A stretch of 64,000 bases of DNA from Amycolatopsis sp. NBC_01480 (GCF_036227205.1 NZ_CP109442.1:1922001-1986000); one strand, 5' to 3'. Shown: positions 1 through 8,183, counted from the first letter of the stretch. Made by a program: numbers and translations. Notes: generated by a model not told the origin, from the letters alone.

Positions 1-120
1 AGCGGTGACGGCTTCAAGTACTACAACCAGCTCTCGCCGGACGAGATCAAGGCGTTCGCCTCGGCGGTCGACGCGCTGAGCGAGCCGCTGAGCAAGGTCG
101 CGGAGGTCGTGTCCAAGTGA
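1..120 (+). CDS. efeO: EfeO-type iron uptake lipoprotein, C-terminal fragment
   Basis: Only the last 39 codons are inside the window, so the gene is cut by the window edge. The readable tail contains YYNQLSPDEIKAF and ends ALSEPLSKVAEVVSK, which resembles the C-terminal helix of the EfeO (M75 peptidase-like) periplasmic component of EfeUOB ferrous iron uptake. The stop codon overlaps the GTG start of the next gene, an EfeB-type peroxidase, which is the usual efeO-efeB order and the main support for the call. EfeO is an extracytoplasmic iron-binding partner of the EfeU permease; EfeU would lie upstream, outside the window. Confidence 0.75.
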   Translation, partial: SGDGFKYYNQLSPDEIKAFASAVDALSEPLSKVAEVVSK

Positions 121-1376
121 GTGACGAGGGAACCCGCGTCTCCCGCCGGAAGTTGTTCGGGCTGGCGGGGGCGGGGGTCGCGCTGGCCGGCGCGGGGGCG
201 GCCGCCGGAGTGGGCTTCGACCGCCTCGGCGACGGCGCCACGGCGCAGGCTTCGACGTCCACTGTGGACTTCCACGGCGAGCACCAGGCCGGCATCGTCA
301 CCTCGACCCAGCAGAACCTGCACTTCGCGGCACTGGACGTGACCACGACGGACGTCGGCGAGCTGCGGCAGCTGCTGCGCACGTGGACCGCCGCGGCGCG
401 CCGGATGACCACGGGCCAGGAGGTCGTGCCGGACGGCGCGGTCGGCGGCGCGGCCGAGGCACCGCCCGGCGACACGGGCGAGGCGCTGGACCTGCCCGCC
501 TCCGAGCTGACGCTGACGATCGGCTTCGGGCCCTCGCTGTTCGACGGCCGGTTCGGCCTCGCGGCGAAGCGCCCGCCGCAGCTGGTGGACCTGCCCGCGT
601 TCCCGAAGGACAAGCTCGACCCGACGCGCAGCGGCGGCGACCTGTGCATCCAGGCCTGCGCGAACGACCCGCAGGTCGCCGTGCACGCGGTGCGCAACCT
701 GGTGCGCCTCGGCTTCGGCGTCACTGAGGTGCGCTGGTCGCAGCTCGGGTTCGGGCGCAGCTCGTCGACCTCGCGGGCGCAGGCCACGCCGCGGAACCTG
801 TTCGGCTTCAAGGACGGCACGAACAACATCAAGTCCGAGGACACCGACATCCTGCGCGACCAGGTGTGGGCGCAGGCCGCCGACGGACAGGCCTGGATGG
901 CCGGCGGCACGTACCTGGTGGCGCGCCGGATCCGGATGCACATCGAGACCTGGGACCGCGAGACGCTCGACGGCCAGGAGCAGATCATCGGGCGCACCAA
1001 GGGTTCCGGCGCGGCGCTCGGGCAGACCAGCGAGTTCGACACGGTCGACCTGAACGTCGGCGGCGCCGGCGGCGTCCCGCTGATCGCCGACGACGCGCAC
1101 ATCCGCCTGGCCTCGCACGAAACGCTGAAGGGCGCCCGGATCCTCCGCCGCGGCTACAACTTCGTCGACGGCTCCGACGGCGTCGGCCACCTGGAGGCGG
1201 GCCTGTTCTTCCTGGCCTTCAACCGTGACACGCGCACGCAGTACGTCCCCATGCAGCAGGCGTTGTCCGCGAAGGACGCGATGATGGAGTACGTGCAGCA
1301 CACCGGTTCGGCCCACTTCGCCGTGCCGCCCGGCCTCACCCCGACGTCCAGCTGGGGCGACGGATTGTTCGCCTGA
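117..1376 (+). CDS. efeB: EfeB, Tat-exported Dyp-type heme peroxidase (deferrochelatase)
   Basis: 419 aa, the normal length for EfeB. The N-terminus has a twin-arginine signal (SRRKLFGLAG followed by an Ala/Gly-rich hydrophobic stretch), so the enzyme is exported folded with its heme. Dyp-family hallmarks are visible: the distal FGFKDGTNN motif, with its catalytic Asp, at about residues 229-237, and the proximal heme-ligand region DDAHIRLASHE. A later GLFFLAFNRD segment is also typical. EfeB oxidises ferrous iron or takes iron from heme for the EfeUO importer. The GTG start at 117 overlaps the efeO stop (GTGA), showing translational coupling. No Fur-type site is visible because the operon promoter lies outside the window. 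Confidence 0.93.
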   Translation: MSDEGTRVSRRKLFGLAGAGVALAGAGAAAGVGFDRLGDGATAQASTSTVDFHGEHQAGIVTSTQQNLHFAALDVTTTDVGELRQLLRTWTAAARRMTTGQEVVPDGAVGGAAEAPPGDTGEALDLPASELTLTIGFGPSLFDGRFGLAAKRPPQLVDLPAFPKDKLDPTRSGGDLCIQACANDPQVAVHAVRNLVRLGFGVTEVRWSQLGFGRSSSTSRAQATPRNLFGFKDGTNNIKSEDTDILRDQVWAQAADGQAWMAGGTYLVARRIRMHIETWDRETLDGQEQIIGRTKGSGAALGQTSEFDTVDLNVGGAGGVPLIADDAHIRLASHETLKGARILRRGYNFVDGSDGVGHLEAGLFFLAFNRDTRTQYVPMQQALSAKDAMMEYVQHTGSAHFAVPPGLTPTSSWGDGLFA

Positions 1377-1465
1377 ACCAGCGGGCCGCCCCACTTTGTG
1401 GGACCGATTGCCGCGGAGGCGGGCCCGACCCACGCTGACGGTCTCCGAGGCAAGGGAGTCCTGTC

Positions 1466-2530
1466 GTGGCCGGTGTGGCGCATCCGCGGTTCGGTGTCTG
1501 GGCCGTCGTCTACGGCTCGTGGGGGCCGTTCGACCATCCGGACGACCCGGTCGACGCGAGCTGGGAGCGGAACAAACGGCTGATCCTCGAGGCCGACCGG
1601 CTCGGGTTCGACTCCACGCTGATCGCCCAGCACCTGGTGAACCCGTTCGGCGACGAGCTGGACCAGCTGGAGACCTGGACGTCGGCGGCGGCGCTCGCGG
1701 CGCTGACCGAGCGGATCGAGATCATCGCCGCGATCAAGCCGTACCTGGTGCATCCCGTGGTGCTGGCGAAGCAGGCGCTGCAGATCGAACAGATCAGCGG
1801 CGGCCGCTTCGGGCTGAACCTGGTCAACGCCTGGTTCAAGCCCGAGCTGCAGCGCGCCGGCATCCCGTTCGCCGAGCACGACGAGCGGTACGCCTACGGC
1901 CGCGAGTGGATCACCGTCGTGCGCGGGCTGCTGAACGGCGAGCGCGTTTCCTTCCAGGGCAAGTACTTCCAGGTCGAGGACTACCAGCTGCGCCCGATCG
2001 ACGCGACACGCACGCGTCCCACGGTGTACGTCGGCGGCGAGTCGGACCCGGCCCGCGCGCTGGTCGCGGACAAGGCCGACGTGTGGTTCATCAACGGCCA
2101 GCCCCGCGCCGAGGTCGAGCGGCTGATCGCGGACGTGGCCGCGCGGCCGAGGGAGGGCGACCCGGTCCGGTTCGGGCTGTCCGCGTTTGTCGTCGCGCGC
2201 GAGACGGACGCCGAGGCCGAGGCGGAATTGGCCGCGCTGTGGGAACTCGCGGAAGCCGGCAAGGCCCGGTGGGAGGCCCTGGTCGCCGACGCCGACCCGA
2301 AAGCGGTGATGTTCCAGACCTTCGCGAAGTACCCGCACATCGGCACCAACGGCGGCACCGCGGCCGGCCTGGTCGGCAGCTACGACACGGTCGCGCGCCG
2401 CATCCGCGAGTGGGCCGACCTCGGCATCGAGACGTTCATGCTCCAGTTCCAGCCGTTCGAGGCGGAGATGCGCCGGTTCGCCGAGCACGTCGTCCCGCGG
2501 GTGCGGGAACTCGCCCCGAACATCAGTTGA
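1466..2530 (+). CDS. LLM-class flavin-dependent monooxygenase, SsuD/SfnG-like
   Basis: 354 aa luciferase-like TIM-barrel oxidoreductase. The start is GTG at 1466, preceded by an AAGGGAG ribosome binding site. The segment LNLVNAWFKPELQ together with QISGGRFG and a later YVGGESDPARAL is typical of the FMNH2-dependent alkanesulfonate/dimethylsulfone monooxygenase branch (SsuD, SfnG, RutA-like), as opposed to the F420 branch. Such enzymes cleave C-S or C-N bonds using reduced flavin from a separate reductase. No reductase or sulfonate transporter is adjacent, so the substrate is unknown. It sits 89 bp after efeB on the same strand; that gap shows no obvious terminator. Confidence 0.8.
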   Translation: MAGVAHPRFGVWAVVYGSWGPFDHPDDPVDASWERNKRLILEADRLGFDSTLIAQHLVNPFGDELDQLETWTSAAALAALTERIEIIAAIKPYLVHPVVLAKQALQIEQISGGRFGLNLVNAWFKPELQRAGIPFAEHDERYAYGREWITVVRGLLNGERVSFQGKYFQVEDYQLRPIDATRTRPTVYVGGESDPARALVADKADVWFINGQPRAEVERLIADVAARPREGDPVRFGLSAFVVARETDAEAEAELAALWELAEAGKARWEALVADADPKAVMFQTFAKYPHIGTNGGTAAGLVGSYDTVARRIREWADLGIETFMLQFQPFEAEMRRFAEHVVPRVRELAPNIS

Positions 2531-2557
2531 CTTCAAGTGCCCTTGAACTTGCAAGCT
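2527..2557 (+). promoter_or_regulatory. MerR-type promoter with embedded inverted-repeat operator
   Basis: A -35-like TTGACT (2527-2532) and a weak -10 CAAGCT (2552-2557) are separated by 19 bp, the over-long spacing used by MerR-family activators. Between them lies the inverted repeat ACTTCAAG/CTTGAACT (one mismatch, 4-nt centre at 2538-2541). The expected transcription start is at or within one base of the ATG at 2565, implying a leaderless mRNA. No merR-like gene is in the window. Confidence 0.5.
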
Positions 2558-2564
2558 GGGTGAC

Positions 2565-2975
2565 ATGTTCACCGAAGCCGAAATCGCCTACCTGGCCGAG
2601 CAGGGCCTTGGCCGGATCGCCACCCAGCAGCCCGGCGGGACCCTGCAGGTCAGCCCGGTCGCGTTCACTTACAACGCGGAAGCCGAGGCCATCGACGTCA
2701 CCGGCTACAACCTCACGCGCAGCCGCAAGTACCGCAATGTCGCGGACAACGGACGGGTCGCGTTCGTCGTCGACGACCGGCCGTCGCTGGAGCCGATGCG
2801 CATCCGCTGCCTGGAGATCCGCGGTCACGCCGAGGTGGTCACCGACGTCTTCGAGACCGACGGCCACCTCGACGGCGCCGTGATCCGCATCCACCCGGAG
2901 CGGATCATCAGCATGGGCATCGACGATCCGGACCACTCGCCCCTCGAGCTGAAGCCGAACAACCGCAACGTCTGA
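2565..2975 (+). CDS. PPOX-class F420-dependent oxidoreductase family protein
   Basis: 136 aa, the normal size of the small split-beta-barrel pyridoxamine-oxidase-like proteins. The sequence runs GRIATQQPGGTLQVSPVAF, then SRKYRNVADNGRVAFVVDD and IRGHAEVV, matching the actinobacterial F420-dependent PPOX subfamily, whose members reduce small substrates using F420H2. It has no Shine-Dalgarno sequence and starts where the predicted MerR-type promoter would begin transcription, so it is probably translated from a leaderless mRNA. It is monocistronic, followed by a strong hairpin and a convergent gene. The substrate cannot be read from the sequence. Confidence 0.8.
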   Translation: MFTEAEIAYLAEQGLGRIATQQPGGTLQVSPVAFTYNAEAEAIDVTGYNLTRSRKYRNVADNGRVAFVVDDRPSLEPMRIRCLEIRGHAEVVTDVFETDGHLDGAVIRIHPERIISMGIDDPDHSPLELKPNNRNV

Positions 2976-2981
2976 CGCGCT

Positions 2982-3018
2982 CGGCCGCCGTACCGGCCCG
3001 GGGGCGGTACGGCGGCCG
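2982..3018. terminator. Bidirectional hairpin between convergent genes
   Basis: A 14-bp perfect inverted repeat (CGGCCGCCGTACCG at 2982-2995 with its complement at 3005-3018) lies in the 53-bp gap between the PPOX gene and the convergent ABC permease. There is no T-tract, as is common for actinobacterial terminators. Confidence 0.65.
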
Positions 3019-3028
3019 GGGCGTCCCC

Positions 3029-3595
3029 TCACCGGCGGGCGCCCACCAGCGTGTAAGCCGAAGTGCCGACGCCGAACAGGATCCCCGCCATCCACCAGCT
3101 CATCGGGGCTTCCGGCGGGAGCAATGGCCAAGCGACCGCGCCCGAAACCTTTGTCGGGTCGGGGCTCGGCACGAACAGCGCGACCACGGTCCACAGGAGC
3201 GGGAGCGTCCAGCCGAACTGGCCGCCGAGCAGGGTCGCGGCCAGGCCGGCCAGACCGAGCAGGCCCGCGCCGTCCCGCAGCACGACCGACGTGGCCACCT
3301 GCGTGCCGCCCGGCGCCTGCACCAGCAGCAGCACCCCGCCCGCGAGCACCCCGATCAGCAGCATGTGCCCGAGCCGCCGGGGCAGCCAGTTGAACGCGGC
3401 GGTCCGGTCGAGCTCGATGTCCTGGCCGCTGAGCCCGGTGGCCGCCACCGCGACGGCCGCGGCGAGGGTGAGCGTGACGAAGAAGGGCGACCACTGGGTC
3501 CCGGCCGCCAGCCGGATCCCGATCGTGCAGATCACCAGGGCCAGCAGCGACGCGGGCACCTGCCGCGACCGCGCGTACAGCGTCATCCACCTCAT
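3029..3595 (-). CDS. ABC transporter-associated membrane protein
   Basis: 188 aa with about six hydrophobic segments (LLALVICTIGIRLAAG, TLAAAVAVAATGLSG, HMLLIGVLAGGVLLLV and later ones). The chosen ATG at 3595 overlaps the stop of the upstream permease gene (ATGA); a longer open frame upstream would run through that gene. It is the last gene of a sigma / anti-sigma / ATPase / permease operon and is most likely a second membrane subunit of the ABC-2 exporter. No family motif is distinctive enough to name a substrate. Translation of MRWMTLYARSRQ at the N-terminus gives a short positively charged cytoplasmic start. Confidence 0.7.
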   Translation of the reverse strand: MRWMTLYARSRQVPASLLALVICTIGIRLAAGTQWSPFFVTLTLAAAVAVAATGLSGQDIELDRTAAFNWLPRRLGHMLLIGVLAGGVLLLVQAPGGTQVATSVVLRDGAGLLGLAGLAATLLGGQFGWTLPLLWTVVALFVPSPDPTKVSGAVAWPLLPPEAPMSWWMAGILFGVGTSAYTLVGARR

Positions 3596-4971
3596 CGCTC
3601 GGCCCCCTGCGTGAGCGCGGTGAGCGCGTCGCCCTGGCAGCTCAGCTCGGCCTGCCGGGAGGCGGCGACTCGGGCCAGCTGTTCCTGCGGCGGCAATGCC
3701 TGCAGGCCCGCCCACGCCTGGTTCGCCAGGTCCGCCAAGCCGTTGTAGTAGCGGGCCGACGAGGGCAGCTTCAGCTCACCGCCCAGCCATCCGGAGACCA
3801 CCGAGCGCGCGGCCAGCTCCCGGGTTTCCCGGTCGCCGCCGTAGCTCGGGCCGCCACAGGCCTGGGTCCCGCCACCGGCCGTGAGCTGGTAAACGAGGTC
3901 CTCGCCGTGCTTGCCGAAGTACGCCCAGTCGTCGAGGTGCACGACGATCTTCGACGGGTCCTGCGGGCCGGCCAGCCGGGCGGTCGTCCGGGCCGCGTCG
4001 GTCGCCTCCACCAGGCCGGTCGGCGCGCTGGGGAGCTTCGCCAGCTGCCGCAAGGCTTCCTTGCCCGGTCCGGCCAAAGTGGACAGTTGATCCGCGTGCA
4101 TCTTCGTGACGCACACCGGGCCGTCGCAGACCGGGGCGGCGGCCGTCTGGTCGACGGTCAGGTTGCCGGCCGGCGACGACGGGAACAGCGGAAGAGCGAT
4201 CGCGAGGCCGGCCGCCACCGGCAGCAGCGCGAGCAGCCGTCGTCGCACCGTGGGCGCGGCGAGCAGCAGGAACCCCGTGGCGGCCAGGCCGGCCAGCCAG
4301 CACAGCTGCCCGACGCTGACGCCCACCGTCGGCACGAGGAACGGGCTGCGCGGCTCCGGCGGCGCGATCCCCAGCTGCGACAGCCGGTTCGGCAGCAGTC
4401 CGGTCGCGACATTGGCCTGATCGTTCGAGAGCTGCAACAGCACGCAGGCCACCAGCGCCAGCACGGCGGCCGCGGGAGCGGTGACCGGGTTCGGCAGCAT
4501 CCGCCCGACGCCGAGGCCCAGCCCGACCCCGGCGACCACCGCCACCAGCCCGACCAGCGCGGGCAGCACCCAGCTGAAGGTGAACAGCCCGTCGTGCGCC
4601 ACCACCTGCGCCAGCCCGGTCAGCAGGATGACGAGGTACGCCACCACGGCCGCGATGCCCAGCGCGAGGCTCAGCTTCGTCATGCGGTGCCAGGCGGGGC
4701 GCGGCATCGTGCTGAGCAGCTCCGTGGTGCCGGAGCGGCTGTCACGCATGCCCTGGATCGCCGAGGCGCCGACGATGATCGGCCACAGCAGTATCAGCAG
4801 GTAGCGCGTCCACTGCACGGACGACGTCCACTGCCCGTCCCAAGCCGCCGGCTCCTTGAACCACGGGCCGTTGTTGAGGAAGCCGAAGAAGAACCCGAGC
4901 CCGACGACCAGGACCGCCAGGGTCAGCCACGGCGCGATCGTGCGCCGCAGCTCGGTCCGCAGGACGTTCAC
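3592..4971 (-). CDS. ABC-2 type permease with large extracytoplasmic C-terminal domain
   Basis: 459 aa. The N-terminal half has about six to eight membrane segments (for example TLAVLVVGLGFFFGFL and LLILLWPIIVGASAIQG), with the cytoplasmic motif MRDSRSGTTELLSTMPRP typical of ABC-2 permeases. After the last membrane segment at about residue 270 there is a soluble region of about 190 aa with four cysteines (VCDGPVC, QACGG, LSCQG), probably outside the cell. The GTG start at 4971 overlaps the ATPase stop (GTGA); GTG at 4974 is an alternative. It partners the ATPase at 4968-5777. The soluble tail is unusual for a simple ABC-2 permease and may contact a ligand. The substrate is unknown. Confidence 0.75.
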   Translation of the reverse strand: MNVLRTELRRTIAPWLTLAVLVVGLGFFFGFLNNGPWFKEPAAWDGQWTSSVQWTRYLLILLWPIIVGASAIQGMRDSRSGTTELLSTMPRPAWHRMTKLSLALGIAAVVAYLVILLTGLAQVVAHDGLFTFSWVLPALVGLVAVVAGVGLGLGVGRMLPNPVTAPAAAVLALVACVLLQLSNDQANVATGLLPNRLSQLGIAPPEPRSPFLVPTVGVSVGQLCWLAGLAATGFLLLAAPTVRRRLLALLPVAAGLAIALPLFPSSPAGNLTVDQTAAAPVCDGPVCVTKMHADQLSTLAGPGKEALRQLAKLPSAPTGLVEATDAARTTARLAGPQDPSKIVVHLDDWAYFGKHGEDLVYQLTAGGGTQACGGPSYGGDRETRELAARSVVSGWLGGELKLPSSARYYNGLADLANQAWAGLQALPPQEQLARVAASRQAELSCQGDALTALTQGAER

Positions 4972-5777
4972 CACGCCTCCCGGCCGCGCTCGTGGTTCAG
5001 CAGCGCGGAGTAGCCGCGCTCGATCGGACTGTCGCCGACGTGCTCCGGCCCGCCCGCCGCGGCCAGCTGGTCCGGCGTGCCCTGGAAGACCAGCCGGCCC
5101 TCGGCGAACAGGACCACATCGCTGCAGGCCGCGGCCACGTCCTCGACCAGGTGCGTCGAGACGACCACACACGCGTCCTGGCCGATCTGCTGCAGCAGCT
5201 CGCGGAACCGCACGCGCTGCGCCGGGTCGAGCCCGGCGGTGGGCTCGTCGAGCAGCAGGATCTGCGGGTCGTTGACGATCGCCTGGGCGATCCCGACCCG
5301 GCGGACCATGCCGCCCGAAAGCGTCTTGAGCTTGTCGTCGGCGCGGTCGGCCAGCCCGACGCGCTCGATCGCCCGCTGCACCGCCCCCGGGATGTCCTCT
5401 TTGGACATCTCCTTGAGCCAGGCCAGGTACTCGACGAACTCGCGCACGGTGAAGCGCTTGTAGTAGCCGAACGTCTGCGGCAGGTACCCGATCCGGCGGC
5501 GCAGGCCGCGCTGGTCGATGCGTCCCCCGACGGACTCACCGAGCAGCGTCAGGCTGCCTTCGGTCGGCCGGAGCACCGTCGCCAGCGTCCGGATCAGCGT
5601 GGTCTTGCCGGCCCCGTTGGGCCCGAGCAGCCCGTGCACTCCCGTTCCCAGCGAGAGATCGAGGCCGTTGACGGCCATCTTCTGCCGTCCGACCCGTACT
5701 TTCAGCCCCTCGGCCCGGATTTCCCAGGCGTAGGTCGACGGAGCGACCTCTGCGGCTTCGACTGCCCGCATGTCCAT
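4968..5777 (-). CDS. ABC transporter ATP-binding protein
   Basis: 269 aa nucleotide-binding domain: Walker A GPNGAGKTT, Q-loop YLPQTFG, signature LSGGMVRR, Walker B ILLLDEPTAGLD and H-loop STHLVED. The ATG at 5777 is preceded by GAGGGG. The sequence matches the DrrA/NatA-like class that drives ABC-2 permeases, and the two following overlapping genes supply those permeases. The gene begins 14 bp after the anti-sigma gene, so the five genes form one operon. The layout of ECF sigma, anti-sigma and ABC exporter recalls the sigY (yxlCDEFG) operon of Bacillus, where the transporter belongs to the sigma factor's own regulon; a similar envelope or antimicrobial role here is an inference. Confidence 0.9.
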   Translation of the reverse strand: MDMRAVEAAEVAPSTYAWEIRAEGLKVRVGRQKMAVNGLDLSLGTGVHGLLGPNGAGKTTLIRTLATVLRPTEGSLTLLGESVGGRIDQRGLRRRIGYLPQTFGYYKRFTVREFVEYLAWLKEMSKEDIPGAVQRAIERVGLADRADDKLKTLSGGMVRRVGIAQAIVNDPQILLLDEPTAGLDPAQRVRFRELLQQIGQDACVVVSTHLVEDVAAACSDVVLFAEGRLVFQGTPDQLAAAGGPEHVGDSPIERGYSALLNHERGREAW

Positions 5778-5791
5778 TGTCCCCTCATTCC

Positions 5792-6583
5792 CTATCGATG
5801 AGCGATGAGCCGCGTGAAGGCGCTCCGGCGGAGCACCATCACCACCACGGTCAGCGCGAAGATTCCGGCCCAGACGGGCGTGGCCCCGGCCTGCATGGCG
5901 AACGAGGCGCCGGTGGCGAGCGTCGGCGCCGCGAGCACGGCCAGCCACACCACCACCAGTGCGATGGCCGCGCGCTGCACCCCGATCAGCAGCCCGAGCG
6001 CGAGCGTCGCCGTCGTGAACGCCAGGCTCGGCAGCAGCCACAGCCCCACCGAAGACCCGGTGAGCCAGCCCGCGAGCAGCAGCACCGGCAGCACCGCCAC
6101 CAGCACCGCGGTGGTCCGGCGCAACACCAGGTCCAGCCCGGCCCGCGGGCTCGCCGTGACCAGCTCGTGGGCCGGGTCCAGCCCGCCCGACCACGAGGCG
6201 GCCACGCCCAGCACCGGCAGCACCGGCGCGAACAGCTGCACGAACGACCCGTGCTGCCAGACCTGCGTCCAGTCCAGCCACACCGAGACGAGCGAGACCA
6301 GCAGCACCATCAGGAGCCACGGCAGCATCACCGGCGTCGTCCACTGGTCCAGCAGGGTCCGGAACCGGCTGGTGGCCGGCCGCGGACGCGTGCCGAGCTT
6401 CGGCTCGAGGCCCGCCCAGACGCCGTCCAGCAGCGCCGAAACGTCCGGTGTGGACAGTGCGGCGAGCCGGCCCCGGCAGACCGCGCACAGCTCCAGGTGG
6501 GCTTCGACCGCCCAGGCCTGGTCGGCGGGCAGGTCTTGCCCGTCGAGGTAGCCGGTGAGCAGCCGATCGGCGACGTGGTTCAT
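5792..6583 (-). CDS. Zinc-binding (zf-HC2) membrane anti-sigma factor
   Basis: 263 aa. The N-terminal about 60 residues hold the anti-sigma zinc motif HLELCAVC (HxxxCxxC) in a helical domain expected to clamp the sigma factor. About six membrane segments follow (PWLLMVLLVSLVSVWL, LFAPVLPVLGVAASW, LVAVLPVLLLAGWL and others). The ATG at 6583 overlaps the sigma gene stop (ATGA), the usual coupling of a sigma factor with its cognate anti-sigma. A multi-pass protein is less common than single-pass anti-sigmas and suggests it senses a membrane-located signal, possibly through the ABC system encoded just downstream. Confidence 0.87.
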   Translation of the reverse strand: MNHVADRLLTGYLDGQDLPADQAWAVEAHLELCAVCRGRLAALSTPDVSALLDGVWAGLEPKLGTRPRPATSRFRTLLDQWTTPVMLPWLLMVLLVSLVSVWLDWTQVWQHGSFVQLFAPVLPVLGVAASWSGGLDPAHELVTASPRAGLDLVLRRTTAVLVAVLPVLLLAGWLTGSSVGLWLLPSLAFTTATLALGLLIGVQRAAIALVVVWLAVLAAPTLATGASFAMQAGATPVWAGIFALTVVVMVLRRSAFTRLIAHR

Positions 6584-7158
6584 GACAGTGCCTCTCGCAT
6601 GGCGATCCGCGCGCGGCGCGCCCGTGTTTTCACAGTTCCTTCCGGGAGCCCGAGCAGGACGGCCGTCTCCCGGACGGACAGCCCGTCGAGCACCATCGCC
6701 TGCAGGATCTGGCGCAGTTCGGGCGCCAAGGCCCGCAGTGCGTCGCCGACGTAGTCGCCGACCGTCGCGGCCAGCGCCTCCTCCTCGGCGGCGGGTGCCA
6801 CCACCGCGACCTGGACGGCCGGCGGCGGCTGCGCGTGGTGCGCTCGCCGCCGGAACGCGTCGACGAGCCGGCGCGCGGCGATCGTCCACACCCACCCGAC
6901 GGCCGTCCCGCCGGCCGCGGCGCCCGAGAACGAGCCGGCGGCCCGCCAGACGGCCAGGTAGGTCTCCTGCATGACCTCCGCGACGACCTGTTCGTCGGCG
7001 CAACGGCGGCGCAGGCGCACGGCGAGCCAGGGCGACGTGCGGCGGTAGAACTCTTCGAACGCCGCCCGGTCACCCCGCGCCGTCCGGCGGACGAGTTGCT
7101 CCTCGTCGGCCTCCGCTGGTGGCTTGTGCTTCACACCAGGCAAGACGCCACCGGCCAT
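6580..7158 (-). CDS. ECF-family RNA polymerase sigma factor
   Basis: 192 aa. Region 2 reads EVMQETYLAVWR and VGWVWTIAARRLVDAFRRRA; region 4 reads LRQILQAMVLDGLSVRETA followed by LLGLPEGTVKTRARRAR, a helix-turn-helix for the -35 element. The family is ECF sigma-70. The ATG at 7158 directly abuts a GGAGG sequence, so the true start may lie a few codons downstream, for example GTG at codon 9. It is the first gene of the five-gene operon and is probably autoregulated and held inactive by the adjacent anti-sigma. Confidence 0.9.
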   Translation of the reverse strand: MAGGVLPGVKHKPPAEADEEQLVRRTARGDRAAFEEFYRRTSPWLAVRLRRRCADEQVVAEVMQETYLAVWRAAGSFSGAAAGGTAVGWVWTIAARRLVDAFRRRAHHAQPPPAVQVAVVAPAAEEEALAATVGDYVGDALRALAPELRQILQAMVLDGLSVRETAVLLGLPEGTVKTRARRARIAMREALS

Positions 7159-7514
7159 CCTCCGGTTCTCGGATCACTGTGTCGTACGTCACACATTACC
7201 GGGACGAGAACTACGCCAATAGGATATTTCGGCGACCCGACCCGCCCTGGGCGAATACAAGTTGATGCCCCCTTAAGGTTGCCGCCAGCCATCAGGGTGA
7301 TCGTCCCACCTGGTGCCATCACGGCCGGTGGACAACTTTCGGGCATTATGAAATTCTCGTCCCCGAAAGCATCACATGAACGCAATGGGGGCGTTGTGAT
7401 CAGCCACTCGACGGTGAGCAGCATTCACTCTGGTCCAGGTTGAATTCCGCCCGGGAAATTCGCGAAATTCCTTCAGATATGGCGTTGTGCGAAGCAGGGA
7501 ACCTGGGGGACAGG
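7159..7514. other. Divergent intergenic region between sigma operon and LuxR gene
   Basis: This 356-bp non-coding stretch carries the promoters of the leftward sigma operon and of the rightward LuxR-type gene. It is clearly lower in GC than the genes beside it, for example around GGGCATTATGAAATTCTCG. I see one near-perfect inverted repeat at 7178-7193 (listed separately) and no confident sigma-70 boxes. Confidence 0.6.
7178..7193. promoter_or_regulatory. Inverted repeat upstream of ECF sigma operon
   Basis: TGTGTCGTACGTCACA is a 16-bp dyad with a single mismatched pair, centred 28 bp upstream of the sigma ATG, within the expected core promoter. It could be an operator or part of an autoregulated ECF promoter. 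No cognate regulator can be assigned. Confidence 0.35.
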
Positions 7515-8183
7515 TTGAAGATCAAGGTATTCATCTCTTGTGCCGACCCACTCACGCGAGCCGGGCTCTCGGCGCTGCTGACCGGTCAGGACGACCTCGA
7601 GGTCATCGGCCAGTGCGGCCGGGTGTGCGAAGCGCTCGCCCAGCTGCCGGGCCTGGACGAGGTGGTGGCGGTGGTGCCCGACCCGGGCGACGACTTCACC
7701 GCGTTCCGCCGGCTGGGCGCCACGGCCAAGGTGATCACGTTCGCCGAACTCGGGGACGCCTTCCGGCCGGTGGACCTGATCACGCTGAACGCGCGGGCGG
7801 TCTTGTCGCCGGCCACGACCCCGGACGAGCTGATGCTCGCGATCCGGGTGGTGGCGGCGGGCGACACCGTGCTGATGCCGGTCGAGGTGCACCGCCAGGT
7901 GTCGTCCCTGATGCAGGACTCGGACACCACCCGCCGCGGTGGCGCGGACCTGCAGCTGACCAGCCGGGAACGCGACGTGCTGGAGCTGCTCGCCTATGGA
8001 CTGTCCAACGCGGACATCGCGCTCCGGCTGTCGGTCTCGGCGGCGACGGTGCGCTCGCACGTCCACCACATCCTGCAGAAGTTCGCCGTGCCCAGCCGGG
8101 CCCAGGCGGTGATCGCGGCGTACGGGGCCGGGCTGGTCGCGCTCGCGGCGAGCGAGGACAGGAGGCTGCCGGAACTCGCCTGA
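7515..8183 (+). CDS. Orphan LuxR-family regulator with degenerate receiver domain
   Basis: 222 aa. The C-terminus has a complete NarL/LuxR helix-turn-helix (LTSRERDVLELLAYGLSNADIA, then SAATVRSHVHHILQKF). The N-terminal domain has receiver-like secondary structure (KIKVFISCADPLTRAGLSALL) but the usual phosphoacceptor strand reads VVAVVPDPGDD, and the conserved Lys near the end is replaced (AVLSPATTPDELM), so phosphorylation is doubtful. The start chosen is TTG at 7515 with GGGGGA just upstream; ATG at 7479 is in frame but has no ribosome binding site. It has no adjacent kinase and points toward the RiPP cluster end, making it a candidate pathway-specific regulator. That role is inferred from position. 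Confidence 0.78.
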   Translation: MKIKVFISCADPLTRAGLSALLTGQDDLEVIGQCGRVCEALAQLPGLDEVVAVVPDPGDDFTAFRRLGATAKVITFAELGDAFRPVDLITLNARAVLSPATTPDELMLAIRVVAAGDTVLMPVEVHRQVSSLMQDSDTTRRGGADLQLTSRERDVLELLAYGLSNADIALRLSVSAATVRSHVHHILQKFAVPSRAQAVIAAYGAGLVALAASEDRRLPELA

